A stretch of 64,000 bases of DNA, from the NCBI RefSeq assembly GCF_000737785.1, contig NZ_JPRO01000001.1, positions 124,001-188,000 on the forward strand, given 5' to 3'. The notes under the pieces were generated by a model. It searched no databases and was not told where the DNA came from. It saw nothing but the letters and a program-made list of their open reading frames with translations. The stretch's first letter is position 1. Each line of letters begins with the position of its first letter. This document shows, piece by piece, positions 23,271 to 32,090 of this stretch. The DNA is from Chryseobacterium luteum (GTDB lineage: Bacteria > Bacteroidota > Bacteroidia > Flavobacteriales > Weeksellaceae). A program made the position numbers and the translations under genes.

Positions 23271-25466
23271 ATGTCAACTTTAAGATTCAAAGCGTTAGAA
23301 ACTTTACCATTTAAGGACTTCAGAAGAGATAACTCTGTTGAGGTTCCCGGAAAACTGTCAGAATTATTCTGTCAGAATGTTTTCTCAGAAGAAACTATGA
23401 GAGAATATTTAACTAAAGAAGCATTCCAGTCTATTATGGATGCTATTAAAAAAGGAACAAAGATCCAGAGACACATTGCAGACCAGGTAGCAGTAGCTAT
23501 GAAAGACTGGGCAATGAGCAAAGGAGCGACTCACTACACTCACTGGTTTCAGCCTTTGACAGGAACTACTGCAGAAAAGCACGATTCTTTCTTTACACCA
23601 ATTGAAGGAGGCAGAGCCATCGAAAGATTCAGCGGGAACTTATTGATCCAGCAGGAACCTGATGCTTCTTCTTTCCCGAACGGAGGGATCAGAAATACTT
23701 TCGAAGCAAGAGGTTATACAGCATGGGACCCTACGTCTCCTGCATTCATCATGGGAACTACTTTATGTATTCCTTCGATCTTCATTTCTTATACAGGAGA
23801 AACTTTAGATTATAAAGCCCCTCTTTTAAGAGCTTTGAATGCCGTGGATGAAGCTGCAACCAACGTGATGCAGTATTTTGACAAAAACGTAACAAAAGTA
23901 ACTCCCACTTTAGGCTGGGAGCAGGAATATTTCTTAGTTGACTCCGCATTATACCAATCCCGTCCGGACCTTGTTTTAACAGGAAAGACTTTATTGGGAC
24001 ACTCTCCTGCTAAAGGACAGCAATTGGACGACCACTATTTCGGTTCTATTCCTACAAGGGTAATGAACTTCATGAAAGAGCTGGAAATTGAATGTATGAA
24101 GCTGGGAATCCCTGTAACAACAAGACATAACGAAGTTGCTCCGAACCAGTTTGAGCTTGCCCCGATGTTTGAAGAAGTAAACGTTGCCGTAGACCACAAC
24201 TCTTTGCTGATGGACATCATGGCAAGAATTGCTCACAAACACCATTTCCATATTTTATTCCACGAAAAACCATTTGCAGGAGTAAACGGAAGCGGAAAGC
24301 ACAATAACTGGTCTTTAGCGACCGATACAGGTGAAAACCTTTTAAGCCCGGGAAAAAACCCTAAGAAAAACTTACAGTTCTTAACGTTCTTCGTAAATAC
24401 CATTAAAGCGGTATATGAATATGCCGACCTTTTAAGAGCAAGTATCGCATCTGCAAGCAACGACCACAGATTAGGCGCTAACGAAGCTCCACCGGCCATT
24501 ATTTCCGTATTCATCGGAAGTCAGCTGTTCAGAGTACTGGAAGAGCTTGAAAAAGTAACGGAAGGAAAACTTTCTCCGGACGAAAAAACAGACCTTAAAC
24601 TGAATGTTGTCGGGAAAATTCCAGAAATTCTTTTAGATAACACTGACAGAAACAGAACTTCTCCGTTTGCATTTACAGGAAATAAATTCGAGATCAGAGC
24701 GGTAGGATCTTCTGCCAACTGTGCAGAGTCTATGACGGTAATGAATACTATTGCTGCAAAACAGCTGATTGATTTCAAAAAAGAAGTTGATGCTCTTATC
24801 GAAACAGGACTGAAGAAAGATGAAGCAATCTTCAATGTATTAAGAGAATACATCAAGCAGTGCAAGAGCATTATGTTTGAAGGTGACGGATATTCTGATG
24901 ACTGGGCAAAAGAAGCTAAAAAGAGAGGCTTAAATAACCTGAAAACCACTCCGGAAGCGCTTAAGCAGGAAATGGATAAAAAATTCGTTGCCCTTTATGA
25001 AGAGATCGGAGTATTCACTCATAGGGAGGTTGAGGCAAGAAACGAAATCAAATTAGAAAAATATTCTACTGTAATTGATATTGAGGCAAGAGTTTTAAGT
25101 GATATCGCAAGAAACCACATCATTCCTTCTGCTTTAAATTATCAGAACAGATTAATTGAGAACGTAAAAGGTCTTAAAGAAATATTCCCGGATAAAGAAT
25201 TCAAAACATTAGCGAAAGAGCAAATGAGCTTAATCACTAATATCTCTGAAAATGTTTCCAAGATCAAATTAGGTGTTGAAGACCTTATTAAAGCGAGAGA
25301 GGCGGCAAAAGCCGTATCAAATAGTCAGAAGCAGGCAGAAACTTACTGCAGCAAAGTAATTCCTTTATTTGATGTGATCAGAGAAGCTTCTGATGATCTT
25401 GAAATGATGGTGGATGATGAACTTTGGCCAATGACTAAATATAGAGAAATGTTATTTACAAAATAA
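23271..25466 (+). CDS. glnN: Glutamine synthetase type III (731 aa)
   Basis: Makes glutamine from glutamate, ammonia and ATP in the cytoplasm. At about 730 residues it has the length of class III (GlnN) enzymes, which are much longer than GlnA and common in Bacteroidota. Recognisable active-site parts are GWEQEYFLVD near 216-225 (metal-binding Glu), TTRHNEVAPNQFELAPMFEE near 282-301, and VNGSGKHNNWSLATDTGENL near 340-359, the substrate and ATP site. The C-terminal third is helical, as in the double-ring assembly of this class. A TAAATTTG promoter and a strong terminator frame it as a single gene. Class III enzymes are not controlled by the GlnE adenylylation site of GlnA. Confidence 0.95.
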   Translation: MSTLRFKALETLPFKDFRRDNSVEVPGKLSELFCQNVFSEETMREYLTKEAFQSIMDAIKKGTKIQRHIADQVAVAMKDWAMSKGATHYTHWFQPLTGTTAEKHDSFFTPIEGGRAIERFSGNLLIQQEPDASSFPNGGIRNTFEARGYTAWDPTSPAFIMGTTLCIPSIFISYTGETLDYKAPLLRALNAVDEAATNVMQYFDKNVTKVTPTLGWEQEYFLVDSALYQSRPDLVLTGKTLLGHSPAKGQQLDDHYFGSIPTRVMNFMKELEIECMKLGIPVTTRHNEVAPNQFELAPMFEEVNVAVDHNSLLMDIMARIAHKHHFHILFHEKPFAGVNGSGKHNNWSLATDTGENLLSPGKNPKKNLQFLTFFVNTIKAVYEYADLLRASIASASNDHRLGANEAPPAIISVFIGSQLFRVLEELEKVTEGKLSPDEKTDLKLNVVGKIPEILLDNTDRNRTSPFAFTGNKFEIRAVGSSANCAESMTVMNTIAAKQLIDFKKEVDALIETGLKKDEAIFNVLREYIKQCKSIMFEGDGYSDDWAKEAKKRGLNNLKTTPEALKQEMDKKFVALYEEIGVFTHREVEARNEIKLEKYSTVIDIEARVLSDIARNHIIPSALNYQNRLIENVKGLKEIFPDKEFKTLAKEQMSLITNISENVSKIKLGVEDLIKAREAAKAVSNSQKQAETYCSKVIPLFDVIREASDDLEMMVDDELWPMTKYREMLFTK

Positions 25467-25493
25467 CATCTTTAAAGTTCCATATTAGTTACA

Positions 25494-25521
25494 CTCCCCG
25501 GTTTTCCGGGGAGTTTTTTTG
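25494..25521 (+). terminator. Terminator of glutamine synthetase gene
   Basis: The GC-rich hairpin CTCCCCG / CGGGGAG with a five-base loop is followed by seven T residues: a textbook rho-independent terminator. Confidence 0.92.
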
Positions 25522-25743
25522 TTTTATTAACAGATGCAAAAATTAGAGTTTTAAATCCTGATCTCCGATTAATAAAGGAAAAGCCATTATTTTGTTAAAG
25601 AATCATAATAAAAAAAACCGCATACTGACCAAAAATGGGCGCTTACGGTTTGTTTTTCTTTAACATACTCAAATAATATGTTAAAATGTGTTAAATAAAG
25701 AACCTGACAATAATCATATCAGGGGTCTTTTGCCCGGAATCTT

Positions 25744-25751
25744 TACTTTTG
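25744..25751 (+). promoter_or_regulatory. Promoter -7 element of the NlpC/P60 gene
   Basis: TACTTTTG fits TAnnTTTG and lies 51 bases before the ATG at 25803. The best -33 candidate (TTTTG at 25728-25732) is nearer than usual. Confidence 0.45.
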
Positions 25752-25802
25752 TAGTGCTTTTGAAAATAAATATTCCTTTTTAACACGGATAATCAAATAT
25801 AT

Positions 25803-26513
25803 ATGAAGAAAAGAGTTTTGTTTTATTTAGTTGCTTTAGTGTCTACAGTTTCGGTTCAATCATGTGCTACAAATTATGTAGTTTCACAACCAGCAACTTA
25901 TGCTAAAGAATACAAAACAGATGCCAAACTAGCTACTATTGACAATAAGAAAATGGAGCAGGATAAGCAAAGACTTATCGATTCTTTTCTGGCTGAAAAG
26001 GCGGCATCTATCGCAAACGCGAAAAAATCTATTAAGAATTCCGAGATTGCAAAAGCAGTCAAATACAATAAAACGATCGACAATATCCTTACAGAAGCTG
26101 AAACATACCTTGGAACTCCATACAGATACGGAGGAATGACAAGAAGAGGTATAGATTGTTCAGCTTTCGTTCTTTCCGTATTCGGGGCAGCAGCAGGGCT
26201 TAGCTTACCAAGAGTGGCAGCTTCTCAGGCTCAGGAAGGTGAAAGCATTGATAAAAGTGAGCTTCAGAAAGGAGATTTGATTTTCTTTTCTCACGGAAGA
26301 AGAATCTCTCACGTAGGTATCGTAGAAAGTGTTACTGAAGAAGGTGAAATTAAATTCATCCATGCAGCCACTTCTAAAGGAGTAATGATCTCATCGCTGA
26401 ATGATTCTTACTGGGGACCAAAATTCAGGTTCGCTAAAAGAGTGATCAACGAGAACGGAGAAGCTTATAACAATTTAGCCTCTTCTACTCCATCCACAGC
26501 GACAGGTTTTTAA
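25803..26513 (+). CDS. NlpC/P60-family lipoprotein, peptidoglycan endopeptidase (236 aa)
   Basis: The N-terminus (KKRVLFYLVALVSTVSVQSC) is a lipoprotein signal with the lipid Cys at 21. After a Lys-rich helical linker (about 40-100) comes the C40 peptidase domain: LGTPYRYGG, then the catalytic C119 in DCSAF, H170 in SHVGIV and a third polar residue H187 in FIHAAT, giving a complete Cys-His-His triad. It would cut peptide stems of peptidoglycan between D-Glu and the diamino acid at the outer membrane. Its own promoter and terminator make it a single gene. A short Ser/Thr-rich tail follows the domain. Confidence 0.9.
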   Translation: MKKRVLFYLVALVSTVSVQSCATNYVVSQPATYAKEYKTDAKLATIDNKKMEQDKQRLIDSFLAEKAASIANAKKSIKNSEIAKAVKYNKTIDNILTEAETYLGTPYRYGGMTRRGIDCSAFVLSVFGAAAGLSLPRVAASQAQEGESIDKSELQKGDLIFFSHGRRISHVGIVESVTEEGEIKFIHAATSKGVMISSLNDSYWGPKFRFAKRVINENGEAYNNLASSTPSTATGF

Positions 26514-26539
26514 TTTTAAATAATTGATTTAAATAATGA

Positions 26540-26570
26540 AGCCATCAGACATCTGATGGCTTTTTTATTT
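26540..26570 (+). terminator. Terminator of the NlpC/P60 gene
   Basis: The perfect hairpin AGCCATCAG / CTGATGGCT with a four-base loop runs into six T residues. Confidence 0.9.
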
Positions 26571-26720
26571 TTTATTACTCTGCCTTTTACTACCCCGGAT
26601 TTTTGATTTACCCTCCTTCAAAGAAAGAGAATGATGTTCTGGGAAATGAATTCTGGTAATTCCATATAAAAACATCACAAGCACAAGTTCTCAGTTCAGT
26701 GGTTAAGGATAATAGGTTTT

Positions 26721-26771
26721 GGCTAAAGCCTTTTGAATTTATAAAATACAAAGGTGGGTTAAAACCCACCT
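26721..26771. repeat. Palindromic intergenic element (REP-like)
   Basis: The palindrome GGCTAAAGCC is followed 21 bases later by the perfect hairpin AGGTGGGTT AA AACCCACCT. Words of this kind (GGCTAAAGCC, GGTGGGTTAAAACCCACC followed by TCTATTGA) recur between genes in Chryseobacterium-type genomes as far as I recall, so this is probably one copy of a dispersed element. Confidence 0.5.
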
Positions 26772-26848
26772 CTATTGAATTTTTGATTACAGTGTAGAAG
26801 ATATCTTATAGACCTTCATCTTTAACTTCTAATCCTGATTTTCAACTT

Positions 26849-27424
26849 CTAATTCCGATCAATTTCAATATCCAGTTTATAGAGAAGCCCATGAACTTCA
26901 GAAAGCGAAAACTTAGCCTTTTTCAGACGGTTTACGGAAGGATCTATACAATAATTGAAAGAAGTCCTGAAATCTGCTTTTTCGAGGTTGGTATTATCGA
27001 AAATGGCACCGGACAGATCACAGGCAGCAAATACTGAACCGGACAGATCGCATTCAGTAAAATCGGTTTCAATTAATTTTGAATTCCTGAATAGAGTCTT
27101 TTTAATTGATGTATTATAGAAAACAGAATTATTAAGCGCGCATCCGTCAAAAGTAAATGCAAGGCCGAAGCCGTTGCAGTCATTAAACTGGAGTCCGAAC
27201 ATTTTACATTTTTTAAAAGAAACATTCCGGAAAGCTGTTTTGATGAGCTTTATCACACTTAGATTACATTCCACAAATTCACAGTCAGTGAAGCTGAAAC
27301 CGGAAAGATTTGCATACTCAAAGCTGCAGTTTCTAAAGGTACAGTTTTCATATTCGCCTGCTGAAAAAGGCTGTTCCGCAAAATTTATGTTCTGATAATT
27401 CTGATCCAGAATATATGCCTGCAT
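26849..27424 (-). CDS. Pentapeptide-repeat protein (191 aa)
   Basis: Every fifth residue is Phe, Leu or Cys-centred across most of the chain, as in FRNCSFEYANLSGFSFTDCE near 31-50, and AACDLSGAIFDNTNLEKADF near 137-156. This pattern builds a right-handed square beta-helix. Members include Qnr/MfpA proteins that mimic DNA and protect gyrase, but most have unknown roles, and no feature here singles out Qnr. There is no signal peptide. The gene follows rodA by 58 bases on the same strand and could be the last gene of the cell-shape operon. Confidence 0.88.
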   Translation of the reverse strand: MQAYILDQNYQNINFAEQPFSAGEYENCTFRNCSFEYANLSGFSFTDCEFVECNLSVIKLIKTAFRNVSFKKCKMFGLQFNDCNGFGLAFTFDGCALNNSVFYNTSIKKTLFRNSKLIETDFTECDLSGSVFAACDLSGAIFDNTNLEKADFRTSFNYCIDPSVNRLKKAKFSLSEVHGLLYKLDIEIDRN

Positions 27425-27482
27425 AGGGGTTTGTTTTTTAGTGAAAGTTCTATTTCCTATTTGGAAATATCAAAATATCGGT

Positions 27483-28712
27483 TTACACCAAACTGTTCTT
27501 ATCCGAATAATTCAGTTTAAAGAAGATAAAAGTCATCATAGAAAAGGCAAGCAGCGAGCTTCCTCCATAACTGAAATAAGGAAGTGGAATCCCTACTGTG
27601 GGGAAAAGCCCCATAACCATCCCTAAATTGATCGTAAAGTGCATCATCAGGATGGAAGCAAAGCAGTATCCAAATACCCGGTTAAAGGCGGACTTCTGCT
27701 GTTCTGCGAGATAGTAGATCCGACCGATGTAGATCATATAGCATAAAACCAGCATTGCACTGCCTAAAAAACCCCATTCTTCGCCCACCGTACAGAAGAT
27801 ATAATCTGTTTCCTGTTCGGGAACGAATTTCCCTTGAGTTACTGATCCTTCCCGGTATCCTTTTCCTAAAAGTCCACCGGATCCTATAGCTGTTTTTGAA
27901 TATAATAAGTTGTATCCTGAAGTGTCTCTGAATGCTTTTTCTCCTTTGTAAAGAACCTCAATTCTTTCTCTCTGGTGCTTTGGAAGCTTTTCCAAAATAT
28001 AGGGTGAGCCGAAAGCCAGTCCGCACAGCAAAAGGATTGAACCTGCAATTCCTGAAATAGAAATTACATCCCAGGACATTTTGTGATAATTCATAGCAAT
28101 AAAAACCCCTGCGATTATAACAACCGTCAATGCCACATAAACAGGAGGCACGGCTAGAGAAACTAAAAAGACTCCGGCAAAAACAAATCCTACACCGAAT
28201 AAAAGACCATTAAGTCCCTCCCTGTATAAAGCAATAAAGAAGGCGATAAACACCAGCATGGAACCGACATCCGGAATAGCCAGGACAACCACTGCCGGAA
28301 TCCCGATAATGGCTAAAACAGTCCAAAGTGATTTTTTAACTTTTAGATTGAAGTCCGGTCCGGAGACATAGTTGGCAAGCATAAGCGCTGTTCCTATCTT
28401 TGCAAATTCCACCGGCTGCATGGTAAAGCTTCCGAATTTATACCAGTTTTTCTGGCCAAGGATCTCCTTTCCAAACGGGAAAAGTCCGATCAGCAGTAAA
28501 ACACCGCCGATATAAATGATACCAGACATATTCTCGAAAAACTTGCTTCTTCCTACGAATATAACAAGCCCTACAAACAGGGATATACAGAAGAAAACCA
28601 ATTGCTTTTCTCCCAATTTCTGATCAACACTGTAAATATTTGCAATCGCAAAAATACAAAGCAGGAAATACAGCCCGAGTCCTAGTTTATCTATTCCTTC
28701 TGCCCACTTCAT
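27483..28712 (-). CDS. rodA: Rod-shape SEDS glycosyltransferase RodA (409 aa)
   Basis: RodA polymerises glycan strands from lipid II in the inner membrane together with PBP2 during cell elongation. About ten membrane helices are evident, and the SEDS family signatures appear: the segment with PVEFAKIG near 110-117 and the C-terminal GIPLPYFSYGGSSLLA near 375-390. The long loop containing YNLLYSKTAIGSGGLLGKG (near 265-285) belongs to the periplasmic part with the catalytic Asp region in the family. The start codon overlaps the stop of the PBP2 gene as ATGA, which couples translation of the two partners. Confidence 0.95.
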   Translation of the reverse strand: MKWAEGIDKLGLGLYFLLCIFAIANIYSVDQKLGEKQLVFFCISLFVGLVIFVGRSKFFENMSGIIYIGGVLLLIGLFPFGKEILGQKNWYKFGSFTMQPVEFAKIGTALMLANYVSGPDFNLKVKKSLWTVLAIIGIPAVVVLAIPDVGSMLVFIAFFIALYREGLNGLLFGVGFVFAGVFLVSLAVPPVYVALTVVIIAGVFIAMNYHKMSWDVISISGIAGSILLLCGLAFGSPYILEKLPKHQRERIEVLYKGEKAFRDTSGYNLLYSKTAIGSGGLLGKGYREGSVTQGKFVPEQETDYIFCTVGEEWGFLGSAMLVLCYMIYIGRIYYLAEQQKSAFNRVFGYCFASILMMHFTINLGMVMGLFPTVGIPLPYFSYGGSSLLAFSMMTFIFFKLNYSDKNSLV

Positions 28713-30712
28713 TGCTTTATGTTTTTAGTGTTCTTTGTTTCTTCTTCTATTTTTTTCTGCAGCTTGACTTTCTGCTCTTTAATGAAGTTCAGGCTGTCCT
28801 GTTTTCTTTTTAACTTAACAGAATCTTCTTTAGGATCTTTGTACAGTCCTTTACGTTTCAGATCTGCAACCCACTGTCTTTTGTACTCAGGCATAAAGCT
28901 GGCACCGGTCATTTTCTTGTAGAGGTTTTCTCTTTTAAGATCACCGGTTATATATTTTTCAGCGATCACAGTACTGGCAGGACCCGCCCATGTTGCTCCA
29001 AATCCGGCATGTTCCATTACTGCCACTACTACAATCCTTGGCTTGTCTGCAGGAGCAATCAATACAAAGATAGAATTGTCTTTTCCCTGAGGAACCTGTG
29101 CGGTACCTGTTTTTGCGAGCTGGGTAAAGTCGTTGGATTTCAAACTTCTTGCAGTCCCTCTTAAGACTACGGCCTCCATTCCTTTCAGTACAGGCTCAAA
29201 ATGCTTAGGATCTACAAGGGTTTTATGTTTTGTTTTAAATCTTTTATCAGGATTAGGTTTACCATCAATGGATTTAACAATATGAGGGGTATAAAACCAT
29301 CCTTTATTCGCAATGGCAGCAACATAGTTTGCCAGTTGAAGAGGAGTTACCAAAACATCCCCTTGCCCCATTCCATTAAAGATGGAACCGTTCATGGTAT
29401 AGTCGGAGGTCCAGTTTTTCTTTCCGCTTCTTTTTTCGTAAAACTTCCCGGTAGGAATTCTCCCCGGCGAACCTACGGCAATATCATTGTTCAGGTACTC
29501 TCCCACGCCGAAGCTGCTCATGATCTTTTTCCATTCATCAACGCCTCTGGAAGGATCGCCCGGATATTTATTCATGATGGCAATAAACGCATGTGAGAAA
29601 TAACAGTTACTGGAAACCTGAATAGACGGAATCAGAGGATCAGCTCCCCCATGTCCCTTAATTCTTAAACCCCTGTAATAAAATCCGCCACCACAAGGAA
29701 AAATTGTATTTTCATCCATTACTCCCATCTGCATTCCTGCCAGGGCAGTCAGCAGCTTGAAGGTGGAACCCGGAGGATAGGCAGCCTGAACAGACCTGTC
29801 AAATGTAGGCTTGTTTTCGTATAAGGTGTCTTTTGATAATGCGTAAAGGTTTTTTGACTTGTAAGGTCCTGTAAATAAATTCGGATCAATATCCGGACCT
29901 GTCGCCAGGGTCAGGATTTCACCATTATTAGGATCTATTGCCACGATCGCCCCATGTTTGTTAACCAGCATTTCTTCCGCCATCCTTTGAAGATCGTAGT
30001 CAATCGTTAAGGTAATATCTTTTCCGGTAACAACATCTTTATCTAGTGCCCCGTCTTTGTAAGAACCAATATTCCGAAGTTTAATATCTTTCTGAATATA
30101 TTTCATCCCTTTTATACCGCGAAGATCTTTTTCGTAAGATTTTTCGACTCCGGTTTTTCCGATAAAGTCTCCGGGAAGATAATAGATGGAATCTTTTTTA
30201 ATTTCTCTTTCATTAACTTCACTGGTATACCCTAAAAGGTTTCCGGAAGTGGCCACTTCATACTGACGCTGAGGTCTTGAAACAATACTGAACGCCGGGT
30301 ATTTGAAAATAATTTCCTGAACTCTGGCAATATCTTCCCTGCTGAGGTCCTTCAGAAAGGTCATAGGAGTCAGCTTTGAATAGTATTTTTCGTTCTTAAT
30401 GATATCAATTCTTTTAATAAAATCCGCTTTACTGATCTGCATCAGGTTACAGAACCCAAGGGTGTCAAAATCCGGTTTCATCAAGGCCTGCGTAAAGGAT
30501 ACTTCATAGGCAGGCTGGTTTCCTACAAGGATTTTTCCGTTTCTGTCAAAAATGACACCTCTCTGTGGGATTACATATTCAATTTTAATAGAGGTATTCG
30601 CTGCATTTAAAGCATAACGGTCCGTAAACATCTGCAAATAGGCAAGCCTCGCCACAAAAATAATAGCGATAACTACGAGAGCAGAAAAGATTTTTAAATA
30701 ACGTGTGTTCAA
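28709..30712 (-). CDS. mrdA: Penicillin-binding protein 2, elongation transpeptidase (667 aa)
   Basis: Class B penicillin-binding protein that cross-links peptidoglycan with RodA. A single N-terminal membrane anchor (about residues 8-25) leads to the dimerisation domain with RGVIFDRNGKIL near 51-62. The transpeptidase active site has PPGSTFK at 313-319 with nucleophile S316, SSNCYF near 371-376 and the KTGTAQ box near 540-545. The C-terminal 60 residues are Lys-rich and coiled-coil-like (EQKVKLQKKIEEETKN), an extension beyond the usual end. It overlaps mreD and rodA by ATGA at both ends. Confidence 0.95.
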   Translation of the reverse strand: MNTRYLKIFSALVVIAIIFVARLAYLQMFTDRYALNAANTSIKIEYVIPQRGVIFDRNGKILVGNQPAYEVSFTQALMKPDFDTLGFCNLMQISKADFIKRIDIIKNEKYYSKLTPMTFLKDLSREDIARVQEIIFKYPAFSIVSRPQRQYEVATSGNLLGYTSEVNEREIKKDSIYYLPGDFIGKTGVEKSYEKDLRGIKGMKYIQKDIKLRNIGSYKDGALDKDVVTGKDITLTIDYDLQRMAEEMLVNKHGAIVAIDPNNGEILTLATGPDIDPNLFTGPYKSKNLYALSKDTLYENKPTFDRSVQAAYPPGSTFKLLTALAGMQMGVMDENTIFPCGGGFYYRGLRIKGHGGADPLIPSIQVSSNCYFSHAFIAIMNKYPGDPSRGVDEWKKIMSSFGVGEYLNNDIAVGSPGRIPTGKFYEKRSGKKNWTSDYTMNGSIFNGMGQGDVLVTPLQLANYVAAIANKGWFYTPHIVKSIDGKPNPDKRFKTKHKTLVDPKHFEPVLKGMEAVVLRGTARSLKSNDFTQLAKTGTAQVPQGKDNSIFVLIAPADKPRIVVVAVMEHAGFGATWAGPASTVIAEKYITGDLKRENLYKKMTGASFMPEYKRQWVADLKRKGLYKDPKEDSVKLKRKQDSLNFIKEQKVKLQKKIEEETKNTKNIKQ

Positions 30713-31215
30713 ACTTTTTGTTTGATTTTAAATATTAATGCGTAAACCACTATAAATATAAAGGAAATTACACTTGTGACCACTACATTAAATAATATTT
30801 CAAAAAAACGGCTAAATTTAAAAAATTCTATGTACTGCACTAAAAGCTGGTGCAGGAAGATACTCGAAAACAGAAACAGCAAAAACTGCGCCCACTGGAG
30901 GGACTGAAAAGAGAAAAAGTCTGTGGAAGTATCTGTGGAAGTTCTGAAGATCAAGGTTCTGAAATAAGCGATCAGCGTTGTCGCAAAAGCATTGATTCCC
31001 CACGAGTAGAGAAAGGCATCTACAGAAAGCCCGATTAAAAAACTTAAAGCTAAAAACTGATATTTATTTCTGAAGAAAGGATAAAACATGACGAACACCG
31101 GATAAAGAACCGGGGTATATTTTCCGAAAATGGTGATCCTGTTCAGTACAAAAATCTGTAATGCAACCAGGAAGATCATGATCAATATATCGGTAAATAG
31201 AGTCCTGCTAATCAT
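30709..31215 (-). CDS. mreD: Rod-shape protein MreD (168 aa)
   Basis: Inner-membrane member of the Mre complex. Five hydrophobic segments are seen over 168 residues, the length typical of MreD, including LIMIFLVALQIFVLNRITIF near the start and VVTSVISFIFIVVYALIFK at the end. Sequence conservation in MreD is low, so the call rests on size, topology and its fixed place between mreC and the PBP2 gene. Overlaps on both sides (8 bases with mreC, 4 with the PBP2 gene) show a single tightly coupled transcript. Confidence 0.9.
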   Translation of the reverse strand: MISRTLFTDILIMIFLVALQIFVLNRITIFGKYTPVLYPVFVMFYPFFRNKYQFLALSFLIGLSVDAFLYSWGINAFATTLIAYFRTLIFRTSTDTSTDFFSFQSLQWAQFLLFLFSSIFLHQLLVQYIEFFKFSRFFEILFNVVVTSVISFIFIVVYALIFKIKQKV

Positions 31216-32062
31216 TTTCTTTTTTTATTACGGTCTGCAATGTATCCTGAATTCTCTGTACTTCGGCTTTTTTAAGGTTTTTCACAACAAATACCTTGCT
31301 TAAGGCACCCATTTTTTCGCTCAGCTCCACCGAGATATCCCAAAAGCCCGTTTTATTGTCTACGGAATATCCGGCAATGGTACCGATCATTACCCCTTTC
31401 GGAAAAATAGCTGATTTGCCGTCTGTAACAACGGTATCTCCTACTTTTAAAGCAACATATTTAGGAATGTCCGCAAGATGCATCACCCTGGAGTTATCCC
31501 CGCTCCAGGTCAGTGTTCCAAAATATCCTGAATTTTTCAGCGAAGCGTTGATTCTGATTTTATTCACACTCAGAACAGACTGCACCAAAGCGTAGCTGTC
31601 TGTAGAATTGATGACAATTCCGGCAATTCCTTTAGGAGCCATTACGCCCATCTGAGGAAGCACACCGTCTCTGCGGCCACGGTTGATGGTAAAGTAATTA
31701 TTTCGTCGGTTGATACTGTTAAATACGATTTCGCCATCTACAAAAGTATAGATCTGGCCGCCGCCTAATGTATCATGAACTTTTCTGAATACAGGATTTT
31801 TCCCTCCTTCTTTACCATACAGCTGAATCATTAGGGCTTTGTTCTGGGCAACGAGATCTTCATTGATCTGTTTCAGCTTCAGATAAGAAACTCCTTCATC
31901 AATATAGCCCGAAACCCATGAATTCATCGCAGCCGACTGGCCGGCTATCCATGATTGCTGCATGGCGTTTTTGGAGAATATGAGAACCAGAGCAATAATC
32001 TGCAGGAATATAAAGAAGACAAAAAGAGCATTCTTCGAAAATAGTCTCAGCAAAAATCCCAT
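31208..32062 (-). CDS. mreC: Rod-shape protein MreC (284 aa)
   Basis: Bitopic protein that links cytoplasmic MreB to the periplasmic synthases. One N-terminal membrane helix (about residues 12-31) is followed by a coiled coil (YLKLKQINEDLVAQNKALM, about 60-78) and a two-lobed beta domain with NYFTINRGRRDGVLPQMGVM near 122-141 and VGDTVVTDGKSAIFPKGVMI near 203-222, both standard MreC segments. The gene starts 28 bases after mreB stops and overlaps mreD. Confidence 0.94.
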   Translation of the reverse strand: MGFLLRLFSKNALFVFFIFLQIIALVLIFSKNAMQQSWIAGQSAAMNSWVSGYIDEGVSYLKLKQINEDLVAQNKALMIQLYGKEGGKNPVFRKVHDTLGGGQIYTFVDGEIVFNSINRRNNYFTINRGRRDGVLPQMGVMAPKGIAGIVINSTDSYALVQSVLSVNKIRINASLKNSGYFGTLTWSGDNSRVMHLADIPKYVALKVGDTVVTDGKSAIFPKGVMIGTIAGYSVDNKTGFWDISVELSEKMGALSKVFVVKNLKKAEVQRIQDTLQTVIKKEND

Positions 32063-32090
32063 TCAGATATATTGTCGTAAAAGGTTAAAA

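Larger units (their letters stand above)
25467..25802. other. 336-base intergenic region with terminator and promoter
   Basis: It holds the glutamine synthetase terminator (25494-25521), a weak hairpin around 25617-25652 (AAACCG ... CGGTTT with a long loop), and a promoter element at 25744-25751. No credible small gene is seen. Confidence 0.6.
26514..26848. other. 335-base intergenic region with terminator and palindromic element
   Basis: It contains the NlpC/P60 terminator and, further on, a GGCTAAAGCC palindrome (26721-26730) and a longer perfect hairpin (26752-26771). No gene is seen. Confidence 0.6.
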
